From positions 1 through 64,000 of the forward strand of contig JAHBYU010000012.1 in the NCBI GenBank assembly GCA_019635775.1: a DNA stretch of 64,000 nt, given 5' to 3'. Below, piece by piece: positions 1-8,703 of this stretch. Under the pieces are notes generated by a model. It saw only the letters and a program-made list of their open reading frames with translations. It was not told the DNA's origin and made no database searches. How positions within the stretch are numbered: the stretch's first letter is position 1; each line of letters begins with the position of its first letter. This DNA is from Rhizobiaceae bacterium (GTDB taxonomy: Bacteria; Pseudomonadota; Alphaproteobacteria; Rhizobiales; Rhizobiaceae). A program made the position numbers and the translations under genes.

Positions 1-98
1 GAGCAAGTATGCGGGACGAAGAAACGGCGTGGATGAATTTCCACGAATTTTCTGCGATGGGCGATGATCGACCGTAAAAAGGCAGGCGCCAGAAGCGG

Positions 99-1373
99 CT
101 AACCCAGCTTCGTGATGACCGTCTTGAGCGCCTCCTCGAAGCGGCGCACCTCATCCAGCGTGTTGTAGTGGACCAGCGAAACGCGGATGGCGCCGGAATC
201 CATCGACAGGTTCAGCCGGTTCATCAGGCGCGGAGCATACATGTGCCCGTCGCGGATGCCGATGTCGCGCGCGGCCATCTCTTCCACTACGGCTTGCGGC
301 GACAGCTTTCCGATGGTGAAGCAGAAGGTGGGCACGCGCTCGGCCAACCGCGCTTCATCGGCCACGCCATAAATGGTTGCGCCGCAATCCTTCAGAACCT
401 TCATCATGGCGCCCGCAAGCACAAGTTCGTACTGGCGGATGGCATCCATCCCGGCAGCGAGGTTCTCGCGCCGGGTACGGTTGTTGGCCGGTGCGAAGTT
501 GCGCCCGATCGCTTCGAGATAGCGAACGGCGGCATCCATGCCGGCGACGTTCTCATAGATGAACGTGCCCGCCTCGACCTTGTAGGGCGGCTCGTCGGGA
601 ATGAAATCCTCGCGGAAGGTGGGCAGGCGCTTCAGGAGGTCGAAGCGGCCCCACAGGAAACCAATATGGGGCGAGAAATTCTTGTAGCCCGAGCAGACGA
701 GATAGTCGGCACCCCATGCCTGTACGTCGATCAGGCCGTGCGGTCCGTAGTGCACGCAATCCAGGAAAACCTCCGCGCCGGCCGCATGCGCCATCCGGGC
801 GACCGAGCCGACATCGACAATCGAGCCGATGGCATGGGCCGTCACAGTGCAGGCCACCAGCCTCGTTCGCGGGCCCAAGAGCGGCTTCAGGTCCTCGACA
901 TGCAGGTTGCCGTCCTCGCGCATCCGCCACCAGAGCAACTTAGCGCCCTGCGCCTCAAGGGCCAGCCATGTCGCAATGTTTGCGTCGTGGTCCATGTCGG
1001 TCACGATGATCTCGTCCCGCGTCCGGTCGCGGGAAATCATCTGGCCTATGCCGAGGCTGACGAGACGGATGAAGGAGGTGGCGTTCATGCCGAAGCAGAT
1101 TTCGGCCGGGCGGTATGCGTTGACGAGGAGCGCAACGCTCTCGCGGGCCTCGTCTATCACGCGATCGACGGCGACGCTGCGCGCGTAGCGGCCGCCACGT
1201 TGAACATTGTGCGAAACGAGGTGATCGGTGACCGCTTCCAGGACGCTGTCGGGAATTTGCGCACCTGCGGCGTTGTCCATGAATATGAAGTCGCCGGCCT
1301 TCCGCAAGGCCGGAAACATCGCCCTGATCTTCTCGACCGGGAAGGTTGCGGCGGCGGATTGATGGTGGTTCAT
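99..1373 (-). CDS. Cysteine desulfurase-like PLP protein (aminotransferase class V)
   Basis: This 424-residue protein has the fold-type I aminotransferase class V pattern seen in cysteine desulfurase-like proteins. The likely PLP lysine is near residue 231 in [10 protein letters not shown], with the cofactor Asp/His set in DCVHYGPH about 25 residues earlier and an N-terminal MDNAAGAQ motif. I see no convincing mobile-loop cysteine, so genuine desulfurase activity is not proven; a lyase or transaminase role on a sulfur- or amino-containing substrate is possible. It is the last gene of a minus-strand run (aminotransferase, binding protein, permease), 28 bases after the permease, so it probably acts on the imported compound. 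The family is clear but the substrate is unknown. Confidence 0.8.
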   Translation of the reverse strand: MNHHQSAAATFPVEKIRAMFPALRKAGDFIFMDNAAGAQIPDSVLEAVTDHLVSHNVQRGGRYARSVAVDRVIDEARESVALLVNAYRPAEICFGMNATSFIRLVSLGIGQMISRDRTRDEIIVTDMDHDANIATWLALEAQGAKLLWWRMREDGNLHVEDLKPLLGPRTRLVACTVTAHAIGSIVDVGSVARMAHAAGAEVFLDCVHYGPHGLIDVQAWGADYLVCSGYKNFSPHIGFLWGRFDLLKRLPTFREDFIPDEPPYKVEAGTFIYENVAGMDAAVRYLEAIGRNFAPANNRTRRENLAAGMDAIRQYELVLAGAMMKVLKDCGATIYGVADEARLAERVPTFCFTIGKLSPQAVVEEMAARDIGIRDGHMYAPRLMNRLNLSMDSGAIRVSLVHYNTLDEVRRFEEALKTVITKLG

Positions 1374-1401
1374 GGACAGTCCCCGGTTGATGTCGCGGCG
1401 A

Positions 1402-2076
1402 TCACCGCGCGTTGGCAGCCTTGCTGCGCTTTTCCACCCATCCTACGAGGCGCACCATCGGCCAGAGGAAGGCCAGATAGATGAGCGCCGCGCCGATGAG
1501 CGGCGTCGGATTGGCGTAGAGCGCCTGCGCGTCGTTGGCTTCCTTGAGCAGTTCGGGCAGCGCGACGGCCGACGCAAGCGAGGTATCCTTGAACATCGAT
1601 ACGCAGTTGCTGGTGGTAGGCGGAATGACGAGCTTTATCGCCTGCGGCAGGACGACCTTGCGAAGAGTCAGCAAGAACGGAAGGCCGAGCGCCTGCGCTG
1701 CCTCGAACTGGCCTTTCGGGATGGCCTCGATGCCGGATCGGAAGACCTCGGCCGAATAGGCCGACATCACGAAGGTGAAGGCGAGCGTGGCCGATACCCA
1801 GGCCGAGAAGCGGATGCCGACGAAGGGCAGCGCGTAGTAGATCAGGATCAGCACCACCAGAACAGGCATGGCGCGGAAGATGTCGATGTAGCCGATGGCG
1901 AGCCAGCGGAACGGTCGCGGTGCGTAGAGACGCACCACGCTGATGAGCAGTCCGAGCGGAATGCCGATGGCGATCGAAAGCAGACCGAGTTTCAGTGTGT
2001 TGATCAGCCCGCGCAGCAGCGCTGGAAACGCGGAGGCAAGCACGGTTGTGTTGAAAAACGTATCGACGAGGGTCAT
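1402..2076 (-). CDS. Polar amino acid ABC transporter permease (HisM/GlnP type)
   Basis: This 224-residue inner-membrane permease starts with hydrophobic helices and carries the family sequence [16 protein letters not shown] and the EAA-like loop [22 protein letters not shown] that docks on the ATPase. Its size is typical of HisQ/HisM/GlnP proteins. It follows the family 3 binding-protein gene by 98 bases that contain a hairpin. No cognate ATPase gene is visible in the window. It may lie beyond the left edge or be shared with another locus, and a second permease is also missing, so the permease probably works as a homodimer. Confidence 0.88.
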   Translation of the reverse strand: MTLVDTFFNTTVLASAFPALLRGLINTLKLGLLSIAIGIPLGLLISVVRLYAPRPFRWLAIGYIDIFRAMPVLVVLILIYYALPFVGIRFSAWVSATLAFTFVMSAYSAEVFRSGIEAIPKGQFEAAQALGLPFLLTLRKVVLPQAIKLVIPPTTSNCVSMFKDTSLASAVALPELLKEANDAQALYANPTPLIGAALIYLAFLWPMVRLVGWVEKRSKAANAR

Positions 2077-2119
2077 CGGCGCGCCCGGAGAACGGAGGTG
2101 TCGGATGCTCCAAGAACAA

Positions 2120-2145
2120 TGCCGGCCAGGAGTTCCGGGCCGGCA
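2120..2145 (-). other. Intra-operon hairpin between binding-protein and permease genes
   Basis: On the minus strand TGCCGGCC and GGCCGGCA form a perfect 8-bp stem around a 10-base loop, followed by a weakly T-rich stretch. It lies just after the binding-protein stop. Hairpins at this position in ABC operons often protect upstream mRNA or attenuate transcription so that binding protein exceeds permease. That role is inferred. Confidence 0.5.
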
Positions 2146-2174
2146 CCATTGCGAAGCGGTTCAGGATGCGTTCG

Positions 2175-2972
2175 TCAGGGCGTCGGGATCGGCGCTTCCT
2201 TGGCGGTCGACGATTCAGCCGGTGCGTCCGTGCCGAACCACTTCTTGTGGATGGCCTGCAGCGTGCCGTCCTTCTTCATCTCGGTCAGCGCGTCGTTGAT
2301 CTTGGCCAGATGCGGCGAATCCTTCGTCATCATCAGGCCGTACTGCTCGCCGGTCTTGATACGCTCGACGATGCCGAGACCCTGCATCTTGGTGAAGGCG
2401 TATTCCATGCCGGGAATGTCGCTCACCAGCCCGTCAACGCGGCCGGAGGCGAGGTCTAGAAGAACCGCCTGCTGGTTCGGGTAGCCGGTCACCTCGGCGA
2501 AGCCATACTTTTCCTGGTTTTCCTTCGACCACTTGTCGCCGGTCGAACCGGAAAGCACGCCAACAACCTTGCCCTTGAGGTCGGCCAGGCTTTTCACGGC
2601 GCCGTCGGTCTTTGCCGCGACACCCATGTCGGCGTCGTAATAGGGCTGCGTGAAGGACTGCGATCCAAGACGCTCCTGCGTGATGGTGATCGAGGAGATC
2701 GCGGCGTCGATGCGGCCGGAGCTGGTGGCAGCGAACAGCGGCTGGAAGTCGTAGCCTTCGATGTTGACGGTCATGCCGGCGCGCTTGGCGGCCTCCGTGA
2801 CGATGTCGACCTCGAAGCCCTCGAAGACGCCGCTCTCATTCTTGAACTCGAACGGCGGGTTGTTGGGGTAGGAGCCGACATTGAGCGTACCTTCCGCAAG
2901 GGCTGCGAAGGGCGCAGCCGCAATGCCGGCGGCGGCTGACAGGATGAGAAGGCTGCGTCGGGTGAAGTTCAT
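2175..2972 (-). CDS. Periplasmic polar amino acid-binding protein (SBP family 3)
   Basis: This 265-residue precursor has a basic N-terminus (MNFTRRSLLIL), a hydrophobic stretch and an AxA cleavage region before GTLNVGSYPNNPPFEF. The mature start and the segments FEGFEVDIVTEAAKRAG, DAAISSITITQER and a late GLMMTKDSP region match solute-binding protein family 3 (HisJ/FliY). The start is supported by an AGAGGGAAAG ribosome-binding region. It should capture a polar or sulfur-containing amino acid for the downstream permease; the exact ligand cannot be read. It sits between an aminotransferase gene upstream and the permease gene downstream. Confidence 0.9.
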   Translation of the reverse strand: MNFTRRSLLILSAAAGIAAAPFAALAEGTLNVGSYPNNPPFEFKNESGVFEGFEVDIVTEAAKRAGMTVNIEGYDFQPLFAATSSGRIDAAISSITITQERLGSQSFTQPYYDADMGVAAKTDGAVKSLADLKGKVVGVLSGSTGDKWSKENQEKYGFAEVTGYPNQQAVLLDLASGRVDGLVSDIPGMEYAFTKMQGLGIVERIKTGEQYGLMMTKDSPHLAKINDALTEMKKDGTLQAIHKKWFGTDAPAESSTAKEAPIPTP

Positions 2973-3047
2973 CTTTCTTTCCCTCTGGTTGTTCCGGACG
3001 AGTTCCTCCCGCCGGTATTGCTAGTCGCCGCGCCTTGGGGCGCAGCG

Positions 3048-4301
3048 TCAACTCTTCATGGCGAGCATGCGCTCCAGAGCCGTCTCGATCTGCGCGGTGT
3101 CGCGGAACACGCACATGCGCACGAAAGCCGAGGAGGACTCGCCGAACAGGTAGCCGGGCGCCAGGCCCACGCGCGACTTTTCCAGGATGTCGGCGCAGAG
3201 CTGGCGTGAGTCGCTCTGCCCTTCCATCGCGAAGAAGACATACATGCCGCCGCGCGGCTTCGTCGGCAGGATGATGCCGGGTATCTGCGCGAGCTTCTCA
3301 TAGGCGAGGTCGAGACCGGTCTTGATACGCTGCCTGATCTCGGCGACGAGCGGCTCGCCCTTTGTGATGGCGGCGGTCGCACCGGCCTGCAGGGGACCGG
3401 CAGTGCCGCTGTTGATGTACTGCGTCATCGCGCCGAGCTGGTCGGAAACGCCGGAAGGATGGGTGAGCCAGCCGACGCGCCAGCCCGTCATGGCCCACGC
3501 CTTCGAGAAGCTGTTGACCGACAGGACACGATCTCCATCGTCGGCGATCTGCAGAATGGAGGGCGCGGCCTCTCCGTCGAAATAGAGCCGGTTGTAGACC
3601 TCGTCGGAGATGATCCAGATGCCGGTCCTGCGGCTGAAGTCGAGCAGCGCCTGCATTTCGGCGCGGCTCGCGGTCCAGCCGGTCGGGTTGGATGGCGTCG
3701 ACAGGAAGATGGCGCGCGTGCGCGCGTCGCACCGGGCGAACAGGCCATCGAGGTCGAGCTTCCAGTCGCCGTCGAAATCCAGCGCGAAGGGACGCGGCTC
3801 GCCGCCGATGAGATGAATGGCGTTGTGGATGTTGGGCCATTGCGGCGCGACGTAGACGACATTGGTGCCGACATCGACCAGAAGCTCCAGCGCCATGTAG
3901 AGCGCCTGCATGCCGCTTGGCGCGATTGTGCTGCGCGAAACGGAGATGGGTTGGCCGTGAAGCCTCGTCTGGTAGTCCGACAGTGCCTCGTTCAGCGGTC
4001 CATAGCCGCGCATGTTGGGGATGTAGAAGGTCAGCCCATCGTCGAAAGCGGCCTTGGCGGCATCCCGGATGAACGCGGGCGTCACCATGTCGCCTTCGCC
4101 ATACCAGAGCGCGATCACGTCGCCCAGCTGCTGCGCGCGCACCGCAAGCTTGGCGATATTTTCGGTGTGCAGGTCGCGGATCTGGGCGCGAATGCCTTCG
4201 AACGCGTAACGGGACTTCGCTTCAGACGACGACTGGGGAGGCAGGACAGACAAGACAGAACCCTTTGCGCACTGCACTGGCGCAATTCCGGACGCGACCA
4301 C
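3048..4301 (-). CDS. PLP-dependent aminotransferase class I/II
   Basis: This 417-residue protein is a fold-type I aspartate-aminotransferase-family enzyme. It shows the cofactor asparagine in STPSNPTGWTAS, the ISDEVYNRLYFDG aspartate/tyrosine region, and the Schiff-base lysine in NSFSKAWAMTGWRVGW. It ends with the expected FVRMCVF substrate-arginine region. The longest frame begins at a GTG at 4301; in-frame GTG/TTG codons about 9-18 codons further in could be the real start because family members usually begin close to the SRYAFEG region. It is upstream of the amino acid binding protein and permease, so it probably deaminates the imported amino acid. Confidence 0.87.
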   Translation of the reverse strand: MVASGIAPVQCAKGSVLSVLPPQSSSEAKSRYAFEGIRAQIRDLHTENIAKLAVRAQQLGDVIALWYGEGDMVTPAFIRDAAKAAFDDGLTFYIPNMRGYGPLNEALSDYQTRLHGQPISVSRSTIAPSGMQALYMALELLVDVGTNVVYVAPQWPNIHNAIHLIGGEPRPFALDFDGDWKLDLDGLFARCDARTRAIFLSTPSNPTGWTASRAEMQALLDFSRRTGIWIISDEVYNRLYFDGEAAPSILQIADDGDRVLSVNSFSKAWAMTGWRVGWLTHPSGVSDQLGAMTQYINSGTAGPLQAGATAAITKGEPLVAEIRQRIKTGLDLAYEKLAQIPGIILPTKPRGGMYVFFAMEGQSDSRQLCADILEKSRVGLAPGYLFGESSSAFVRMCVFRDTAQIETALERMLAMKS

Positions 4302-4439
4302 CGATCACTTCTGCTGGAATTGCTTGACGTTCACGCCGCGTGAGTGCGCAACCGAGGCACGACGCCCCCACGTGGAATTCCATTCTCGATGCTATCCGAA
4401 CCGGGACAGTTTTCAAGAAGAAAGTTTAAGCATAAAAGA

Positions 4440-5249
4440 TTAGCGTTTCCGCTTTTTCGGGGCAGGACGTGCGGCCAGCCTGGTCGATTTGAGCCCTGAT
4501 CGCGCGTCCGAAAGTGCTGCTGCACTGGCGGCGGAAAGCAGGATCGTGTCGCTGGAAAGGATGAAGAAGCTCGCGCCGCTCGCGGCCCAGCGGGCTACGT
4601 CTTCCGGCCTGAAGCAGAAGATTCCAGCTGCCTTGCCGTGCTTCAGCGTGGAAGCGATGATCTTCTCGATCGCCTTTGCGAGCCTTGCCGCGTCTTCCGG
4701 TCGGTAGGCGTCGAGCGAAACGGAAAGGTCGCCGGGGCCGACGAACACGACGTCGACGCCTTCCGTCGCGGCAATCGCATCGACGTTCTCCAGCCCTTCG
4801 GCCGTCTCTACCTGTATCGCGACGACGTTTGCGGCGTTGGCTTCCGTAAGGTGATCGAAGATGCGGTAGCCGTAGCCGGTGGCGCGGCCCGGACCCACGC
4901 CGCGCTCGCCATCCGGCGGATAGCGCGACGCCTTGACGACCGCCGCTGCCTGTTCCGCCGTCGAGACACGCGGCACGAGGACGCCGCGCGCGCCGCTGTC
5001 GAGCGCCGCGGCGATCTCCTCCGGCGCATGGCCGGGTACCCGAACCATGGCGGGCACGCGATGGATGTCGCAGGCGCGGACGAGATTTTCGATCTGGTCG
5101 CGGGCGATCTGGCCATGTTCCCAGTCGATGCAGACGAAATCCGGTCCGGTCTGCGCCACCACCTCTACCGCGACCGGGTGAGGGATCTCCGCGAAGGCGC
5201 CCACAAGCGCGCTCTTGCCTATGGTCCTGTCCCGAAATGCTTTCATCAT
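4440..5249 (-). CDS. HpcH/HpaI family aldolase
   Basis: This 269-residue protein has the features of class II pyruvate-type HpcH/HpaI aldolases: an early DWEHGQ motif, the arginine-bearing RVPGHAPEEI segment, GARGVLVPRVSTAEQA, then metal-binding Glu in AIQVETAEG and Asp in VFVGPGDLS. Such enzymes cleave 2-keto-3-deoxy or 4-hydroxy-2-oxo acids with a divalent metal. The C-terminus is unusually basic (PAPKKRKR). Start: GGGAGG precedes ATGATG, so 5246 is an equally good start. It heads the minus-strand unit, 138 bases before the aminotransferase gene, and is divergent from a monooxygenase gene. Confidence 0.85.
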   Translation of the reverse strand: MMKAFRDRTIGKSALVGAFAEIPHPVAVEVVAQTGPDFVCIDWEHGQIARDQIENLVRACDIHRVPAMVRVPGHAPEEIAAALDSGARGVLVPRVSTAEQAAAVVKASRYPPDGERGVGPGRATGYGYRIFDHLTEANAANVVAIQVETAEGLENVDAIAATEGVDVVFVGPGDLSVSLDAYRPEDAARLAKAIEKIIASTLKHGKAAGIFCFRPEDVARWAASGASFFILSSDTILLSAASAAALSDARSGLKSTRLAARPAPKKRKR

Positions 5250-5304
5250 GCGCCTCCCTGGTTCTCCAAAGCCATAGCGCCAAATAGCGCCCGAGCGAAG
5301 ACGC

Positions 5305-5322
5305 TATTTCAGGCTTGAAATA
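5305..5322. promoter_or_regulatory. Palindrome in divergent promoter (aldolase / monooxygenase)
   Basis: TATTTCA-GGCT-TGAAATA is a perfect 7-bp inverted repeat with a 4-base centre in the 117-base gap between two divergently transcribed genes. The arm sequence with AGGCTTGAAATAAT resembles sequences near 29841 and 37872 in other divergent or leader regions. It is a good candidate operator; the regulator is not known. Confidence 0.45.
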
Positions 5323-5366
5323 ATCTGCGACGCTCGTAGCGTGAGGCTTCGGGGAGGACCATCGTG

Positions 5367-6455
5367 ATGAAGCAGCATCCGCTCAAGGGCGAAAACCGCC
5401 TGAAGCTCGGCGTTTTTTCGGCAAACGCCGATGGCGGGCTCGCCATCACCGACGTGCCGGAGCGCTGGCAGGCCGGCTGGGACGACAATCTGAGCGCCGC
5501 GCAGATCGCCGACCGTGCGGGGCTGGAGTTCTTCCTGCCGATCGCGCGCTGGAAGGGGTTCGGCGGCCGGAACCGCGTGCGCGAGCATTCCTTCGAGACT
5601 TTCACATGGGCAGCCGCTCTTGCAGCCGCGACCGAGCGGATCGGCCTTTTCATGACGGTGCATGTGCCGCTGGTGCATCCGCTCTATGCGGCCAAGGCGC
5701 TGGCGACGGTGGACCACGTCAGCCATGGCCGTGCCGGGCTCAACATCGTCTGCGGCTGGAACCCGAAGGAGTTCGGCATGTTCGGCACGCCGCTGGTCGA
5801 GAAGGGCTATGACCAGGCGGCCGAGTGGATCGATATCGTCGAAAGGCTCTATGGCGCGGACGAGCCGTTCGATTTCGAAGGTGAATACTATCATCTGAAG
5901 GACGCCGTGAGCCGACCGGCGAGTTTGCAGATGCCGCGACCGGTGACGATGAACGCGGCGTTTGGCGATCCGGGTCGCGATTTCGCGGCGGCGCATTGCG
6001 ACTACCTGTTCACGACCTTTTCCGAAATCGCGGAAGCGGGCAGGCATGTAGCCGACATAGCCGAGCGCGCCGACAGGATCGGCAGGACGGTAGGCTGCTA
6101 CACGGTCGCTCATGTCGTCTGCCGCGAAACGGATGCGGAAGCCGACGCCTATTACGAGCGCTATGCAGTGACGATGGCCGACCATGCCGCGGTGGACCAG
6201 CATATGGCCGGCAAGAAGGAGTTCTCGCAGTCGCATGACGCCCATGCCTATGACCGCTACCGCCAGCGCTTCGCCGGCGGGGCAGGCACCTATCCGCTGG
6301 TCGGCTCGCCGCAGAAGATCGCGGACGAGATGATCGCGATCTCAGCGCAGGGCTATGACGGGATAGCACTTTCCTTCGTCAATTATACGCAGGAGCTTCC
6401 ATTCTTCTGCGACCGCGTCCTGCCGCTGCTTAGGCAGGCGGGATACCGGACATAG
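5367..6455 (+). CDS. LLM-class FMN-dependent monooxygenase (RutA/SfnG-like)
   Basis: This 362-residue protein is a bacterial luciferase-like (LLM) flavoprotein. It has the TIM-barrel signature LATVDHVSHGRAGLNIVCGWNPKEF, typical of the RutA/SfnG/SsuD branch, and a late SPQKIADEMIAIS region. These enzymes use reduced FMN and oxygen to cleave C-S, C-N or amide bonds. The reductase partner is probably the flavin reductase at 8704. GGGGAGG precedes both GTG 5364 and ATG 5367; the ATG is preferred. It converges on a cupin gene with only 2 bases between stops. It is about the same length as, and clearly paralogous to, the monooxygenase at 7567. Confidence 0.85.
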   Translation: MKQHPLKGENRLKLGVFSANADGGLAITDVPERWQAGWDDNLSAAQIADRAGLEFFLPIARWKGFGGRNRVREHSFETFTWAAALAAATERIGLFMTVHVPLVHPLYAAKALATVDHVSHGRAGLNIVCGWNPKEFGMFGTPLVEKGYDQAAEWIDIVERLYGADEPFDFEGEYYHLKDAVSRPASLQMPRPVTMNAAFGDPGRDFAAAHCDYLFTTFSEIAEAGRHVADIAERADRIGRTVGCYTVAHVVCRETDAEADAYYERYAVTMADHAAVDQHMAGKKEFSQSHDAHAYDRYRQRFAGGAGTYPLVGSPQKIADEMIAISAQGYDGIALSFVNYTQELPFFCDRVLPLLRQAGYRT

Positions 6456-6457
6456 CG

Positions 6458-6850
6458 CTACTTCGCCGGGCTCGCGAGCGGCTTCGACTTGTCGACCACG
6501 AAGACGCTGAGCGCCTTGGCGGGAACGCTGCCGACGCTTTTCACGTCATGCGCCGCGCCGGGCGGGATGACGAAGGAGTCGCCTGGCTTCAGCGTGCGGT
6601 CGGGCTCTCCTTCCACCGACATGACGACCTCGCCCTCCAGCACGTAACCGGTCTCGATGCCCGGATGTGTATGCAGGCCGGAAGAGTGGCCCGGTGCGAC
6701 TTCAGCGAGGCCGGTGACGGTCTTGTAACCTTCGGGAAAATCTATCGACTGAAGCGGGGTACGCTTGATGCCCGACGGCGCGTCCTGCGCGAGCGCGGGC
6801 GCGGCGAACAGAACCAGCGCGACGACGGCAGTTCGTGCGAGTGCGGACAT
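6458..6850 (-). CDS. Exported small cupin-domain protein
   Basis: This 130-residue protein has a clear signal peptide (MSALARTAVVALVLFAAPALAQ) and one cupin barrel. The metal-ligand pattern is visible as HTHPGIETGYVLEGE (HxH plus Glu) with a later His in IPPGAAHDVKSVG. It should be a periplasmic mononuclear metal cupin. Such small exported cupins are poorly characterised; the function is unknown. GGGGAGGAAATAACC before ATG is a strong ribosome-binding site. It lies 2 bases after the MarR gene upstream on the same strand and is probably co-transcribed with it. Confidence 0.78.
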   Translation of the reverse strand: MSALARTAVVALVLFAAPALAQDAPSGIKRTPLQSIDFPEGYKTVTGLAEVAPGHSSGLHTHPGIETGYVLEGEVVMSVEGEPDRTLKPGDSFVIPPGAAHDVKSVGSVPAKALSVFVVDKSKPLASPAK

Positions 6851-6852
6851 GG

Positions 6853-7446
6853 TTATTTCCTCCCCGGAATTTTTGCTGGCGGTTGCCCGCCGAAACTGCC
6901 CAGAAGACTGCGGTGCGTGGCGGCCTCGCGCGCCGCCTGCTCGTAGATGCCCGTCATCAGGTCCAGTGCGTGGGTCGCTTCCGCAAGTCGCCTTGCGAGT
7001 TCAGGCAACCTGCTGACCGAGCCGATGAGAAGTTCGGCACGCACGTCTGCGTAGCGGTCGCAGACGTTGCGTCCGAGTTCCGTCGTCCCATAGGTGACGC
7101 CGGAACGCCCGCTGCCGCTTCTCACAACCAGCCCGCCCTTGATGAGCTTGCGCAGGCTGTACTGGATGTTGGGAATGTCCTGGCGGTTGGCCATGTGGCA
7201 AAGGTCGCGAATGCTTTTCGGCCGGTCGTTCATGCGGATCATGTGAAGCAGGGCGTTCTCCGGCCCGCTGGCGGCAAAGTCAGCAACGGACGCAAGGCAT
7301 TCGGCCTGCCAGTGGCCGAACGCCTCGAAGCAGCGGATCAGCGCATATTCGATGTCGGCGACCTCCATCTCCTGCGGCGTACGGGCCAGATGCCATGAGC
7401 GGTCCAGCTTCGGCTGGTCGGCAGTCGGCGGTGTGCGTCGCGGCAT
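6853..7446 (-). CDS. MarR-type winged-helix transcriptional regulator
   Basis: This 197-residue protein contains a winged-helix DNA-binding core: RPKSIRDLCHMANRQDIPNIQYSLRKLIKGGLV reads as the recognition region and is followed by a wing with GSGRSGVTYGTTELG. The start at 7446 is chosen because GGAGGGAGAACC sits directly in front of its ATG; a longer frame would begin 12 codons upstream without such a site. It is transcribed away from the second monooxygenase gene (7567) across an AT-rich region with an inverted repeat, so autoregulation and control of the monooxygenase/reductase pair is the simplest model. Confidence 0.8.
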   Translation of the reverse strand: MPRRTPPTADQPKLDRSWHLARTPQEMEVADIEYALIRCFEAFGHWQAECLASVADFAASGPENALLHMIRMNDRPKSIRDLCHMANRQDIPNIQYSLRKLIKGGLVVRSGSGRSGVTYGTTELGRNVCDRYADVRAELLIGSVSRLPELARRLAEATHALDLMTGIYEQAAREAATHRSLLGSFGGQPPAKIPGRK

Positions 7447-7506
7447 GGTTCTCCCTCCGTCGCCGAGGATGCAACAGGGCACGGCTTGCGTCCACTTCGA
7501 AAATCA

Positions 7507-7521
7507 AATAGACTTTCTATT
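7507..7521. promoter_or_regulatory. AT-rich divergent promoter with inverted repeat
   Basis: The gap between marR (7446) and the monooxygenase (7567) is strikingly AT-rich for this genome. It contains AATAG-ACTTT-CTATT, a 5-bp inverted repeat with a 5-base spacer, overlapping a TATTATAAAAT promoter-like stretch. It is a candidate operator for the adjacent MarR protein. Confidence 0.4.
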
Positions 7522-7566
7522 ATAAAATAAAACATAAATTGGGGTTCATCTTGAGAGGAGAATGCG

Positions 7567-8694
7567 ATGGTTTCGCCACGCAACCGCATGTTCAATCGTG
7601 ACCAGTTCCTTCTCGGCACATTCGCCTCCAACTGCTCGGGCGGCATGACCGTGACCAAGCTGCCTGAGCGCTGGAAGAGCAGCTGGGATAACAATCTGAA
7701 GCTCGCCAAGCTGCTCGACGACGCCGGAATCGACTTCATGCTGCCGATCGCGCGCTGGATCGGTTATGGCGGCGAGACGAACTTCCACGGCAGCGTGCTG
7801 GAAACGATCACCTGGGCGGCAGGCCTGCTGGCGCATACCAACGACATCACCGTGTTCGCGACGACCCATACGGCGGCCAACCATCCTGTGGTGGTGGCCA
7901 AGCAACTCGCTACGATCGACCAGATCAGCGGCGGGCGCATAGGCCTCAACATTGTCGCCGGCTGGAACAAGCCTGAATACGAGGCGCTTGGCCTGACGCT
8001 GCCCGACGACCATGAGACACGCTACGGCTACGCGCAGGAGTGGTTCGATATCGTCAAGGCTCTGTGGACACGGGACGAAGCTTTCGACTGGGACGGCAAG
8101 TTTTTCCAACTCAAGAACGTGTTGGGTGACCCGCGTCCTTCCACGCCGCTGCCGATCCTCAACGCGGCCGGCTCGGAACAGGGCCGCAAGTTCGCCGTGC
8201 GCAACGCCGACTTCCTGTTCACGCCGGCGATCGATCTCGCGCGCTCGAAGGACGAGATTGCCGCGCTGAAGGCGCAGGGAAGGGAAGCCGGTCGCGATGT
8301 CGATGTCCTGACCTTCTGCCATGTCGTCTGCCGTCCCACCGAGAAGGAGGCGAAGGACTATCTTCAGCATTTCGGCCAGGACAACGCCGATTGGGAGGCT
8401 GTCGACAATCTGGTGCGACTGCAGTTCGCGCATGCGCAGTCTTTCCCGCACGACCTGCTGGCGCTGATCCGCGACCGCATGGCGGCTGGCCATGGCGGCT
8501 TCCCGCTGACCGGCACTCCGGAACAGGTGGCCGACGGCATCGCTTCGCTCCATGCCGCCGGCTTCCGGGGAACGACCCTCTCCTTCGTGGACTACGCCGA
8601 GGAGTTCCCTTACTTCCGGGATAACGTGTTGCCCCTGCTCGAGGAGCGCGGCGTACGTATTCCATTGCCGGCCCCGGCCGTCGCGGCTGAATAG
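7567..8694 (+). CDS. LLM-class FMN-dependent monooxygenase (RutA/SfnG-like), second copy
   Basis: This 375-residue luciferase-like monooxygenase has IDQISGGRIGLNIVAGWNKPEYEALG, which closely matches the RutA family pattern (NLV-GW-KPEYE). It is followed by GYAQEWFDIVKALW and a C-terminal GTPEQVADGIASLHAAGFRG region. RutA and relatives perform flavin-peroxide cleavage of amide or C-S bonds. AGGAGAATGCG before ATG supports the start. The next gene, 9 bases on, is a flavin reductase, so this is a two-component monooxygenase operon. It shares length, motifs and context with the gene at 5367. The substrate is not readable; an N-heterocycle or organosulfur compound would fit. Confidence 0.87.
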   Translation: MVSPRNRMFNRDQFLLGTFASNCSGGMTVTKLPERWKSSWDNNLKLAKLLDDAGIDFMLPIARWIGYGGETNFHGSVLETITWAAGLLAHTNDITVFATTHTAANHPVVVAKQLATIDQISGGRIGLNIVAGWNKPEYEALGLTLPDDHETRYGYAQEWFDIVKALWTRDEAFDWDGKFFQLKNVLGDPRPSTPLPILNAAGSEQGRKFAVRNADFLFTPAIDLARSKDEIAALKAQGREAGRDVDVLTFCHVVCRPTEKEAKDYLQHFGQDNADWEAVDNLVRLQFAHAQSFPHDLLALIRDRMAAGHGGFPLTGTPEQVADGIASLHAAGFRGTTLSFVDYAEEFPYFRDNVLPLLEERGVRIPLPAPAVAAE

Positions 8695-8703
8695 GTGTCT
8701 GCG

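Noticed and set aside
1-98. A plus-strand frame ending at 75-77 could be the 3' end of an upstream gene (about 24 codons, ...MGDDRP stop).
   Set aside because: Too short, with no recognisable motif; the left edge gives no further support.
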